64,000 nt of DNA, taken from NCBI RefSeq assembly GCF_950101795.1, contig NZ_CATNLZ010000032.1, positions 310,001-374,000 of the forward strand. The letters run 5' to 3'. Position numbers and translations under genes: made by a program. This document shows, piece after piece, positions 24,042-32,025 of this stretch; the stretch's first letter is position 1, and each line of letters begins with the position of its first letter. The notes under the pieces were generated by a model that had not been told where the DNA came from, searched no databases, and saw nothing but the letters and a program-made list of their open reading frames with translations. This stretch comes from Nocardioides sp. T2.26MG-1 (GTDB lineage Bacteria; Actinomycetota; Actinomycetes; Propionibacteriales; Nocardioidaceae).

Positions 24042-24094
24042 TTTGGTCACCAACGACGGAGATCTCGCCGCCGGAGTTGCGGTTGGTGACCAAA
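24042..24094. repeat. Inverted pair of a TTTGGTCACCAAC element
   Basis: TTTGGTCACCAAC (24042-24054) and GTTGGTGACCAAA (24082-24094) are perfect reverse complements separated by 27 bp. Each copy is preceded by the same GTTGCGG, and each is itself almost palindromic (TTGGT-N-ACCAA). The pair follows the nitronate monooxygenase stop by 34 bp. It could be a terminator-like hairpin, a REP element or a double operator for the small gene downstream. Confidence 0.45.
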
Positions 24095-24235
24095 CGACAC
24101 GGGCTGGCAGCCGGCGCGCGGACCTGACGGTTCCATCGGCAGAATCACCTGCGCGGTGCTCCGCGCCCGACCGAGGGCGTGGCACCATGGCCTGGAGGGG
24201 AACACACCCGCGTCACCAGGTCTGGGGGGACTGAG

Positions 24236-24424
24236 ATGCGCGACGTACTGCATGCCATCGCGACCGCGATTGTCGTCGCGATCGCGACCTTCTGCACGAT
24301 CGTGCAGGTCACTGACGTCCAGCACGCCCTGGAGCGGCTGCGGCACGACGACGGTGTCGTGCAGCAGGTCGGCCACGACACCGGCAGGCGCGACACCGGG
24401 GCACGGAGCGCGGGCGACGAGTAG
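24236..24424 (+). CDS. Small single-span membrane protein, unknown function
   Basis: A 62-codon reading frame starts with ATG at 24236, preceded by a G-rich run that can act as a ribosome site. The product begins MRDVLHAIATAIVVAIATFC, a plausible membrane helix, and continues with a charged, Asp- and Arg-rich tail. Third positions are strongly GC-biased as in neighbouring genes, and the frame lies in an otherwise empty 502-bp gap between two clear genes on the same strand. I recognise no family. A 16-bp palindrome (CTGCACGATCGTGCAG, 24292-24307) lies within it. Confidence 0.45.
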   Translation: MRDVLHAIATAIVVAIATFCTIVQVTDVQHALERLRHDDGVVQQVGHDTGRRDTGARSAGDE

Positions 24425-24509
24425 CGCGGGTCCACAGTCTCTCCGCCCGCGGACCTTCGCCCCTGACCCGGACCCCGTGGCGCGGGTCAGGCTCGGGGTG
24501 GGAGGTCCC

Positions 24510-25466
24510 ATGTCGATCACCGAGCTCGTCGCAGCAGCCGCCTGGGCGCCGTCGTCGCACAACACCCAGCCGTGGCGCTGGACCGTCTCGGCCGACGAGG
24601 CCCGCCTGGACCTCTATGCCGATCGGAGCCGGGCGCTGCCCGTCAACGACCCGCGGGGTCGCGAGCTCGTCATCAGCTGCGGCGCCGCGCTGTTCGCCCT
24701 GCGGGTGGCGGCGGCGTACGCCGGCCGCGGCGCGATCGTCGAGCCGTTCCCCGACGGCGACACCGACGACACCGACCACCTGGCGACCGTCCACCTGGCC
24801 GGGCCGCTCGGCCGGGAGGCGGGACTGTACGACGCCCTCGCGGCCCGCCGCACCCACCACGGCCCGTTCCAGCGGGCCGCGGTCGACCCGGGCACGCTCA
24901 AGGACCTGATGGCCGCGGCCGAGGCCGAGGGCGCCTACCTGCATGTGATGGACGCGCTCCAGCGGAACGCGGTGGCCGGCCTGGTCGGCGAGGCGGACCA
25001 CGTCCTGTGGTGCGACCGTGGGTGGCGCCGCGAGCTGGCCCGGTGGTTCCGCACCCGCCACGGTGGGGACGGCCTGCCCGTCTCGCTCGCGTCGCTGGTG
25101 CCGACGCGCTTCGTGGTCGCCCACCTCGATCTGGGCCGTCGGCTCGGCACGACCGACGCCCGCCTGGTGGCGGAGGCGCCCGCCGTGGTGGTGCTCGCCA
25201 CGCCCGAGGACGAGCCCGGCGACTGGCTGCGGGCCGGCCAGGCCCTCGAGCGGGTACTGCTGACGGCGACGTGCGCGGGGCTGTCCGCCGGCTTCGAGAA
25301 CCAGCCCTGTGAGGCCAGCCCCGCGCTGCGCGCGCGGCTGGGGGCGGTCGTGCACGGGCACGTCCCGCAGATCGTGGCGCGGCTCGGTCCCGCGGCGCCG
25401 ACCCGGCCGACCCCGCGCCGGCCGGTGGCGGTCACCGCAGGTCGGGGTGCGCCCGTCCCGCGATGA
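24510..25466 (+). CDS. Nitroreductase-fold protein, Acg (Rv2032)-like
   Basis: The 318-residue protein opens MSITELVAAAAWAPSSHNTQPWRW, the FMN-contact motif of the nitroreductase fold, with two fused halves (second half around AARRTHHGPF and LTATCAGLSAGFENQPCE). This is the form of the Acg family, often induced by hypoxia in mycobacteria and thought to bind FMN without normal reductase activity. A GGGAGG ribosome site supports the ATG at 24510. The 3' end overlaps the convergent DapB-like gene by 35 bp. The Pro-Arg-rich last 25 residues look unstructured. Confidence 0.78.
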   Translation: MSITELVAAAAWAPSSHNTQPWRWTVSADEARLDLYADRSRALPVNDPRGRELVISCGAALFALRVAAAYAGRGAIVEPFPDGDTDDTDHLATVHLAGPLGREAGLYDALAARRTHHGPFQRAAVDPGTLKDLMAAAEAEGAYLHVMDALQRNAVAGLVGEADHVLWCDRGWRRELARWFRTRHGGDGLPVSLASLVPTRFVVAHLDLGRRLGTTDARLVAEAPAVVVLATPEDEPGDWLRAGQALERVLLTATCAGLSAGFENQPCEASPALRARLGAVVHGHVPQIVARLGPAAPTRPTPRRPVAVTAGRGAPVPR

Positions 25467-26490
25467 GCGGCAGGTCGAGGTAGGTCCGGATCCCGGGCTC
25501 CGCGGCCACGACGTACGGGATCGAGTTCACGCAGTGCTGGGCGGTCGCGACCACACCGGGGTTGCGGACCAGCCCCTCCTCGACGGTCCCCGGCTGCCAG
25601 CCCTTGATGGTGACGAACGTGTCGGGGTCGCCGCGCACCTCCACCTCGAACCGCTCGCCCTCGGGCCCGAACGACCACGCGGGCTCCAGGTGCTCCTCGC
25701 CCATCAGCCAGTTGACCGCGATCCGCACCACGCAGTCGGCGCGGACGAAGGCCTCCCACACGAACCGCTGTCCGGCGACCAGGCCCGGCTCGATCACCCC
25801 GATGGGCGTCTCGATCCGCGCGGTCGCCACCGCGACCTCCTGCGACGTGCGGATGTCGGCGTCGGCGGCGAACCCGAGCGTGTCCAGGCACATCCGCACC
25901 GACTGGATGAACCCTCCCGAGAGCAGGCCCAGCATCGGGCCTCCCATCGCCTCCTCCGGGAGGCCGCCGAACATCATGATGTGCCGCACCACGTCGGGGG
26001 CGTTGTAGGTGCGGATGTCGGAGAACTCCTCGCCGCGGACGAACGTCACCGCCGAGGAGAGCGCCGAGAACACCAGCGGGTGCAGCTCGGTGATGCCTCC
26101 GGGGTTGATGCCGGTGCCGTGCAGCGTGGTCCCGCCCTCGGCGCAGGCGGCGGCGAGCGGCGCGCCGTCCTTCTCGGTGGGGTAGAACCAGCCCACCGGG
26201 GTGACCACGTTCTTGCCCGACCGCAGCAGGGCGGCGACCTGGTCGCGGTCGGGGATCAGCGGCGCGTACAGCACGGCGTCGGCCTCCAGGGCGAGGATCT
26301 CCTCGACGCTGGTCGTCGCGCGCACCCCGATCGGCTCGGTGCCGACGATCTCGCCGACGTCCGTCCCGTGCTTGCCGCCGCTGTGCACCCAGCAGCCGAC
26401 GAGCTCGAGGTCGGGGTGGAGCAGGATGCCTTCGATCGCCGCCCGGCCGACGCCGCCGGTGGCCCACTGGATGACGCGCACGCCCGACAC
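25432..26490 (-). CDS. Dihydrodipicolinate reductase-like NAD(P)-dependent oxidoreductase
   Basis: The 352-residue protein has an N-terminal Rossmann fold (VIQWATGGVGRAAIEGILLHPDLELVG) and the catalytic-domain segment GTGINPGGITELHPLVFS. This resembles DapB and 2,4-diaminopentanoate dehydrogenases. Proteins of this type recur in actinobacterial sterol gene clusters, and a KstR-type operator lies 10-23 bases before its GTG start. A role in sterol or other lipid catabolism is therefore inferred; the substrate is unknown. It is not a lysine-pathway DapB, which is shorter (about 250 residues). The start codon is GTG at 26490. Confidence 0.75.
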   Translation of the reverse strand: MSGVRVIQWATGGVGRAAIEGILLHPDLELVGCWVHSGGKHGTDVGEIVGTEPIGVRATTSVEEILALEADAVLYAPLIPDRDQVAALLRSGKNVVTPVGWFYPTEKDGAPLAAACAEGGTTLHGTGINPGGITELHPLVFSALSSAVTFVRGEEFSDIRTYNAPDVVRHIMMFGGLPEEAMGGPMLGLLSGGFIQSVRMCLDTLGFAADADIRTSQEVAVATARIETPIGVIEPGLVAGQRFVWEAFVRADCVVRIAVNWLMGEEHLEPAWSFGPEGERFEVEVRGDPDTFVTIKGWQPGTVEEGLVRNPGVVATAQHCVNSIPYVVAAEPGIRTYLDLPLIAGRAHPDLR

Positions 26491-26499
26491 CGTCGCAGA

Positions 26500-26513
26500 T
26501 AGAACACGTTCTT
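26500..26513 (-). promoter_or_regulatory. KstR-type operator upstream of DapB-like gene
   Basis: TAGAACACGTTCTT matches TNNAACNNGTTNNA at all but the last position. It lies ten bases from the GTG at 26490. The edge of the site gives TATCTG on the minus strand, a weak -10 box. The DUF1501 gene on the far side ends here, so only the DapB-like gene is a target. Confidence 0.75.
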
Positions 26514-26522
26514 GTCGACGGC

Positions 26523-27785
26523 TCAGAGCGAGGTCATCACACCCACCGGCTCGGGGGAGAACCGCGGGAACACCTCGGCGGTGGACGCTCCGAACCGGGT
26601 CGCCACGACCTCGGCCAGCACGCTGCGGTAGTCCGTCGTGACGGGAACGTCGGAGTCGACGTCGCCGGTCAGCGGGGCCATCGTGCCGTAGTAGCGGGCG
26701 CCCTTCACCCCGGCCCCGGCGAGCAGCATGACGTTGCCGTAGCCGTGGTCGAGGCCGTGGCTGGCGTTCTGGGCGACCCGGCGGCCGAACTCGCTGATCG
26801 TGACCAGCGTGACCTTGCCGGCCAGGTCACCGATGTCGTCGAAGAACGCCGCGACGGCGGTGGCCAGGTCGCGGGTGTTGTCGCGCAGTCGCCCGCGCTC
26901 GGCGCTGCCGACGTCGGAGTGCATGTCCCAGTCGCCGTGGTCGACGGTGATGACCTCGACACCGACGTCGCCCCGGATCACCCTGGCCACCTCGGAGAGG
27001 GCACGGCCGAGGTCGGTGCGCGGGTACGACGCGACGCGGTCGGCCGTCTCGCGCACGGGTGCGAAGTCGTCGAGCGCGCCGAACAGCGACCGCATCGCCG
27101 TGCCGAGCGTGCTGCGGTCCTGGTCCCACAGACGGTGCAGCGAGGCGCGCCGGCCCTTGGTGGTGTCCCACTTGTCGTCACCGGGGATCTGGACGGACTC
27201 GACGTCTCCGGCGGACATGACCGCCTGCGGTCCGTAGAGCGAGGTCGGGACCACGCCGCCGCCGACGTTGAACCCCTGCAGCGGGGAGGCCCCGGCGTCG
27301 GTGCCGATCAGCCGGTTCAGCCAGCCGGTGCGCACGTCCGAGCCCGGGTCGGCGTCCTCGACCTCCTCCATCGCGGAGAAGTGCGAGCGGTTCGGCGCCG
27401 GCAGGCCGGTGCCGTGGACGGCGGCGAGCCGGCCGCCCTGCCACAGCGGGAGGAGCGGCGCGAGCTGCGGGTGCAGGCCGAACTTGCCGTCCTTGGCCAG
27501 CAGCCGGTCGGCCGGCACCGCGATGTCGGGGCGGGCGCTGTAGTAGACGGGGTCGTCGTGGGGGACCACGAGCGACAGGCCGTCAGCCGCGCCGCGCAGC
27601 GAGAGGACCACGAGCACCGACGGTGCCGGGGCGAGCGCTGCGGCGGACGTCGTGATCGCCGCGGAGCCGACGACCGTGGTGGCGCCGGTCAGCGCGACCA
27701 GGCGCGAGAAGAGCCCACGACGCGACATCCGGGCGAACTCGGGACAGCAGGCGCCGGGCTGGGAGGACGGGGGCATCGGGGTCAT
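26523..27785 (-). CDS. DUF1501 protein, Tat-exported
   Basis: The 420-residue protein has a twin-arginine signal (MSRRGLFSRLVALTG at about residues 21-35, then a hydrophobic Ala/Thr-rich stretch). The mature part, from VLVVLSLRGAADGLSLVVPHDD through EVITVDHGDWDMHSD to TISEFGRRVAQNASHGLDHG, is typical of DUF1501, a sulfatase/alkaline-phosphatase-like fold. It is coded five bases after a DUF1800 gene; this pairing is widespread in bacteria and of unknown role. Export through Tat implies a folded, metal-containing protein outside the membrane. The Asp/His-rich motifs are likely metal ligands. Confidence 0.85.
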   Translation of the reverse strand: MTPMPPSSQPGACCPEFARMSRRGLFSRLVALTGATTVVGSAAITTSAAALAPAPSVLVVLSLRGAADGLSLVVPHDDPVYYSARPDIAVPADRLLAKDGKFGLHPQLAPLLPLWQGGRLAAVHGTGLPAPNRSHFSAMEEVEDADPGSDVRTGWLNRLIGTDAGASPLQGFNVGGGVVPTSLYGPQAVMSAGDVESVQIPGDDKWDTTKGRRASLHRLWDQDRSTLGTAMRSLFGALDDFAPVRETADRVASYPRTDLGRALSEVARVIRGDVGVEVITVDHGDWDMHSDVGSAERGRLRDNTRDLATAVAAFFDDIGDLAGKVTLVTISEFGRRVAQNASHGLDHGYGNVMLLAGAGVKGARYYGTMAPLTGDVDSDVPVTTDYRSVLAEVVATRFGASTAEVFPRFSPEPVGVMTSL

Positions 27786-27790
27786 GTCGG

Positions 27791-29380
27791 TCACCGCGTC
27801 AGGAAGGCGGGGGAGTCGAGGAACGTCGTGAGCAGCCGCGGCATGTTCCACCTCACCAGGTCGTGGTCGCGAGTGATCCGCGCGCGGGGGCCGAGGGCGA
27901 CCGCGAGGCAGCAGGCCTCGAGCAGCTGCGCGGTCGAGCGTCGGTGCAGGATCACCTGGGACAGGTGGTCGACCAGCTGGTCGAAGCGGATCGGGAAGTC
28001 CGGCACCCACCAGGCCGGTGGGTGGTAGGCCGCGCCCTTGCTGGGCCACCAGCCGCCGGACAGGTCCAGGTGCAGCGACATCGACGCCAGCATCCGCGAT
28101 GGCGACGCCCACGCCCGGTTGTCGACGGGCTGGCCGTCGGGCCGGGGCCACTCGAAGGGCTTGGTGCCGATGCCGTCCACCTGCCACAGCAGGGCGTTGG
28201 CGGCGTACTCCTCCCCGCTGTCGCCCTGCGGCGGGCGGGCGAGCCGCACGTCGAGCGCGCGGTACGACGCCACGATGTCCTCACCGGGATCGCGCACCTT
28301 GGCACCCACGGCGGAGGTGAACGCCGAGGACGACACCAGCGCCCGCAGCACCGGCGCGATCGCGGTGTCGTGGTCGAGGTAGACCCGGGCGAGCAGCTCG
28401 ACCAGCGCCTCGGGCGGGTCGTCGCGGACGAACTTCACCGCGAGCTTGCGCGCGACCCGGCGCGCGGTGGCCGGGTGGTGGGCCAGGTAGGACAGGTAGG
28501 CCCGCGTGACGGGGCGGCCGTCGGCGTCGTCGTTGGCGTGGCTGAACCCCATCACCTTCACGGGGCCGGTCGCGTGCCGCCTGGGGCGGTACGCCGGCTG
28601 GAAGGTGTCCCACATGTCGACGCTCCAGCCGGTCAGGATCCGTGCCGACGCCTTCACGTCGTCCTCGTCGTAGGCGCCGCGGCCCACCGTGTGCAGCTCG
28701 AGCAGCTCACGGCCGAGGTTCTCGTTGGGGTGGGCCTTGGTGGAGTCGACGTTCTCGAGGCTGATCAGCATCGCCGGGTGGGTGATCGCCGCCTGGAGGA
28801 GGTCCTCGAACCGGCCGAGTGCCTCGGCCCGGATCGCGTCGCCGTACTGCGTGCGCCAGAACCCCTGGGCGTCGCCGTTCGCCGGGACGTTGAAGTGGTT
28901 CTCCCAGAACTCCGTCATCACCTCGAGCAGCTGTCGGCGTGAGCGCATCCGGCGGACGAGGACCCAGCGCTGGTAGTCGAACATCACCTCCCAGACGCCC
29001 TCGATCTCGTCCCGCTGCCGCTGCCACAGCTCGGTCGCGCCGCGCGAGAGGCTCGGCCACCAGCCGCGGAGGTCGGCGGCGCCGGGGTCGCGCACGGACC
29101 CGGGTCGCAGCTGAGCCTCGAACCAGTCGCGGGCGCCGCCGGCGGCGCGCACCTGCGCGGCCAGGGCCGGGGTCACGCCGTACGAGAACCGGCCGACCAG
29201 GTGCCGGGCCTGGGTGCCGAGCAGCGCTCGGCCGCGGTAGTGGGCCGGCGAGTACGTCGTGCCCGCCCGGGCCGGGCCGCCGCCCGCGAGCACGGCGCCC
29301 GCGGCGACGCCGGAGGCCGCGCCCGTGACGAGGGCGCGGCGGGACGGGGAGGCAGCCATCCGAGACCGAGAGCTGAACAT
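27791..29380 (-). CDS. DUF1800 protein, Tat-exported
   Basis: The 529-residue protein has an N-terminal Tat-like signal (SPSRRALVTGAASGVAAGAV) and the DUF1800 core: LVGRFSYGVTPALAAQVR, EFWENHFNV, NENLGRELLELHTVG and TGWSVD. The GRELLELHT segment is the family hallmark. The function is unknown; the gene forms an operon with the DUF1501 gene. The ATG at 29380 is chosen as the first in-frame start giving a compact signal; an ATG at 29359 is equally compatible. It is divergent from the CNNM gene at 29554. Confidence 0.82.
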   Translation of the reverse strand: MFSSRSRMAASPSRRALVTGAASGVAAGAVLAGGGPARAGTTYSPAHYRGRALLGTQARHLVGRFSYGVTPALAAQVRAAGGARDWFEAQLRPGSVRDPGAADLRGWWPSLSRGATELWQRQRDEIEGVWEVMFDYQRWVLVRRMRSRRQLLEVMTEFWENHFNVPANGDAQGFWRTQYGDAIRAEALGRFEDLLQAAITHPAMLISLENVDSTKAHPNENLGRELLELHTVGRGAYDEDDVKASARILTGWSVDMWDTFQPAYRPRRHATGPVKVMGFSHANDDADGRPVTRAYLSYLAHHPATARRVARKLAVKFVRDDPPEALVELLARVYLDHDTAIAPVLRALVSSSAFTSAVGAKVRDPGEDIVASYRALDVRLARPPQGDSGEEYAANALLWQVDGIGTKPFEWPRPDGQPVDNRAWASPSRMLASMSLHLDLSGGWWPSKGAAYHPPAWWVPDFPIRFDQLVDHLSQVILHRRSTAQLLEACCLAVALGPRARITRDHDLVRWNMPRLLTTFLDSPAFLTR

Positions 29381-29453
29381 GGAGCGACCAGGGTAAGCGC
29401 GACCGGCGGCGACGGGGGAGGTTCCGCGAATGTCGCGTCGCGGCACGCGCCGG

Positions 29454-29553
29454 TAGAGTGCGGAGGCACCGAAACCCGAAACCAGTGAGGACTCGACGCC
29501 CAGCTCATGGACGGCTCTCAAAGTCCCCGGCTCTCCTCCCAGGGAGAGCAACG
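29454..29553 (+). promoter_or_regulatory. Promoter and leader of the CNNM operon with SD-masking hairpin
   Basis: A TAGAGT -10 box lies at 29454-29459, giving a leader of about 88 nt. CTCTCC at 29531-29536 can pair with GGAGAG at 29543-29548, with an extra wobble pair, and would bury the ribosome site of the ATG at 29554. An upstream GGCTCTC around 29513-29519 could compete for the same partner. This is a candidate translational switch; no known riboswitch class is matched with confidence. Confidence 0.4.
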
Positions 29554-30915
29554 ATGACCGCATGGCTGCTCTTGGCGGCAGCGCTGCTCCTGATCCTCGC
29601 CTGCGGGGTGTTCGTCGCTGCCGAGTTCGCGTTCGTGACGGTCGACCGCAGCCAGGTCGAGCGCGCCGCTGCGGCGGGTGACGCCGGTGCCCGCGGCGTC
29701 CAGCAGGCGCTGCGCAGCCTGTCGACCCAGCTCTCGGGCGCCCAGGTGGGCATCACGATCACCAACCTGGCGATCGGCTACCTCGCCGAGCCCGCGATCT
29801 CCGACCTGATCGACGGGCCGCTCCAGACCCTCGGCACTCCCGAGGGTGCGATCACCCCGCTCGCCCTGGGCATCGGCCTCACGCTCGGGACCGTGCTCAC
29901 GATGATCTTCGGCGAGCTGGTCCCCAAGAACCTCGCCCTGGCCAAGCCGATGGAGGTCGCGCGGGCGACCCAGCGGTTCCAGCGGGCCTTCACCGCGCTG
30001 GCCCGCGGCCCGATCCGGGTGCTCAACGGCTCCGCGAACGCCGTCGTGCGCCGCCTGGGCATGGAGCCGCAGGAGGAGCTGCGCTCGGCGCGCAGCTCGA
30101 CCGAGCTCGCCTCACTGATCCAGCGCTCGGCCAACCTCGGCACGCTCGACGTCGAGACCGCGGAGCTCATGGAGCGGTCCGTGGAGTTCGGCTCCCGGAC
30201 GGCGGGGGAGATCATGACACCGCGCGTGCGCTCGAGCAGTCTGGAGACCAACGACCGCGCGAGCGCGGTCATCGAGCTCACCCGCGCGACCGGGCACTCG
30301 CGGTTCCCCGTGCTGGACCCCGATGAGAACGTCGTCGGCACCGTGCACGTCAAGAACGCCGTCGCCCTGCCCGTGTACGAGCGGGCGACCACCAAGGTCA
30401 AGCACCTGATGGCCAAGCCGATCGTGGTGCCCGACTCGCTGCGCCTGGACCCGCTGCTCGCGCTGCTGCGCAAGGACGGGTTCCAGCTCGCCGTCGTGAT
30501 GGACGAGTACGGCGGCTTCGCCGGCATCGTCACCCTCGAGGACGTCGTGGAGGAGATCGTCGGCGACATCGCCGACGAGCACGACGGACTGAGCGCCAAC
30601 GCGCGGCTGCAGCGCGACGGCACCTGGTCGCTGTCGGGGCTGCTGCGGCCCGACGAGGTCGAGGACCTCACCGGCATCGCCCTGCCCGACCACGAGGACT
30701 ACGACACGATCGCGGGCCTGGTGCTCCAGGTCCTCGGCCGGGTGCCCGAGGTGGGCGACCTCGCCGAGGTCAGCGTGCCGGACCGGTCCGACCCCGACGA
30801 GCCGCGCGAGCAGCTCGCGGTCCTCACCGTGGAGCGGATGGACGGCCTGCGCATCGACCGGCTCACCTTGCGCCTGCTCGACGAGCCGGCCGGCGACGGG
30901 CAGGAAGGCCGATGA
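29554..30915 (+). CDS. CNNM/CorC-type (hemolysin C family) membrane protein
   Basis: The 453-residue protein has an N-terminal DUF21 membrane domain (about 1-190; four helices, with GVFVAAEFAFVTVDRSQ and LTMIFGELVPKNLAL), a CBS pair (about 205-330; EIMTPRVRSSSLE and FQLAVVMDEYGGFAGIVTLED) and a C-terminal CorC/HlyC domain (about 345-435). CNNM relatives move or sense Mg2+ or Co2+ in the plasma membrane, and CBS pairs bind Mg-ATP. It overlaps the second CNNM gene by four bases, suggesting a heteromer. The ATG at 29554 has a GGGAGAG ribosome site that may be masked by a leader hairpin. Confidence 0.88.
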   Translation: MTAWLLLAAALLLILACGVFVAAEFAFVTVDRSQVERAAAAGDAGARGVQQALRSLSTQLSGAQVGITITNLAIGYLAEPAISDLIDGPLQTLGTPEGAITPLALGIGLTLGTVLTMIFGELVPKNLALAKPMEVARATQRFQRAFTALARGPIRVLNGSANAVVRRLGMEPQEELRSARSSTELASLIQRSANLGTLDVETAELMERSVEFGSRTAGEIMTPRVRSSSLETNDRASAVIELTRATGHSRFPVLDPDENVVGTVHVKNAVALPVYERATTKVKHLMAKPIVVPDSLRLDPLLALLRKDGFQLAVVMDEYGGFAGIVTLEDVVEEIVGDIADEHDGLSANARLQRDGTWSLSGLLRPDEVEDLTGIALPDHEDYDTIAGLVLQVLGRVPEVGDLAEVSVPDRSDPDEPREQLAVLTVERMDGLRIDRLTLRLLDEPAGDGQEGR

Positions 30916-31961
30916 GCGCCGCGACCGCGATCCCGCTCGCGATCCTCCTGCTCCTGGGCAACGCGTTCTTCGTCGGTGCCGAGTTCGCTCTCGTCTCCGC
31001 GCGCCGCACCCAGATCGAGCCGCGCGCCGAGGCCGGCTCCCGGATGGCCCGGACCACGATCAAGGCGATGGAGAACATCTCCCTGGTGATCGGCGTCAAC
31101 CAGCTCGGCATCACGGTGTGCTCCCTGGTGCTCGGCGCGGTCGGCGAGCCCGCGGTCGCCCACCTCGTGGAGCCCGTGCTGCACGCCGCGCACGTGCCCG
31201 AGTCGTTCCTGCATCCGTCGTCGTTCGTGCTCGCCCTCAGCGTCGTGGTCTACCTGCACGTGGTGCTCGGCGAGATGATCCCCAAGAACATCGCGCTCGC
31301 CGGCCCGGACCGCGCCGCCCTCGTGCTGGGCCCGCCGATCTGGGGCATCGTGACGGTGCTCCGGCCAGTGGTCGTGGTGATCAACGCGATCGCCTCGGGT
31401 GTGCTGCGCCTGATGGGTGCCCGGCTGACCGACGAGGTGAGCTCGACGTACACGCGCGAGGAGGTGGCCGCGCTGGTCGAGGAGTCACGGGGCGAGGGAC
31501 TGCTCGAGGCCGACGAGTACGACCGCCTCGCGGGTGCGCTGGGCTTCACCGAGAAGACCGTCGCCGCGGTGCTGATGCCGCCCGACTCGCTCACGACCGT
31601 GCCCCGCGGCGTCACCGGCGCCGAGGTCGAGACGCTGTGCGCCGCGACCGGCTTCAGCCGGTTCCCGGTCACCGGCGACGACGGCTCCCTGGTCGGCTAC
31701 CTCCACATCAAGGACGTGCTAGAGCCCGACGAGGAGCGCCGGTCGCGGCCGGTCGCGGACAAGTGGATCCGTCCGTTCGCGCCGGTCGACGCCGGCGAGC
31801 CGCTGCACGGCGCGCTGGAGACGCTCCAGCGCCGGGGCGCGCACATGGCGCGGGTCGTGGACGCCGAGGGCCGCACGCTCGGCCTCGCGACCCTCGAGGA
31901 CGTCATCGAGGAGCTGGTCGGCGAGATTCGCGACGCCGCGCACCTGGAGGACCACGTCTGA
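30912..31961 (+). CDS. CNNM-type membrane protein without C-terminal CorC domain
   Basis: The 349-residue protein has the DUF21 membrane domain (GNAFFVGAEFALVSARRTQIE and HVVLGEMIPKNIALA) and a CBS pair ending in GLATLEDVIEELVGEIRD. It stops soon after, so it lacks the CorC/HlyC domain seen in the upstream partner. Tandem long and short CNNM genes are common in actinobacteria. The first CBS motif, FTEKTVAAVLMPPDSLTTV, is divergent. It starts at an ATGA overlap with the upstream stop. Confidence 0.87.
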   Translation: MSAATAIPLAILLLLGNAFFVGAEFALVSARRTQIEPRAEAGSRMARTTIKAMENISLVIGVNQLGITVCSLVLGAVGEPAVAHLVEPVLHAAHVPESFLHPSSFVLALSVVVYLHVVLGEMIPKNIALAGPDRAALVLGPPIWGIVTVLRPVVVVINAIASGVLRLMGARLTDEVSSTYTREEVAALVEESRGEGLLEADEYDRLAGALGFTEKTVAAVLMPPDSLTTVPRGVTGAEVETLCAATGFSRFPVTGDDGSLVGYLHIKDVLEPDEERRSRPVADKWIRPFAPVDAGEPLHGALETLQRRGAHMARVVDAEGRTLGLATLEDVIEELVGEIRDAAHLEDHV

Positions 31962-32025
31962 CGTGATCCTCGTGGCCGGGCCAGTAGGGTGGCCCCGGCA
32001 GGGCACCCGGGCAGACAGGCGAGCA

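Noticed and set aside
24292..24307. Perfect 16-bp palindrome CTGCACGATCGTGCAG as an operator
   Set aside because: It lies inside a probable coding frame, far from any promoter signal, and could arise by chance at this base composition.
29460..29553. M-box magnesium riboswitch before the CNNM gene
   Set aside because: The leader is about 88 nt, roughly half the length of an M-box, and the conserved core could not be aligned with confidence. Only an SD-masking hairpin is supported.
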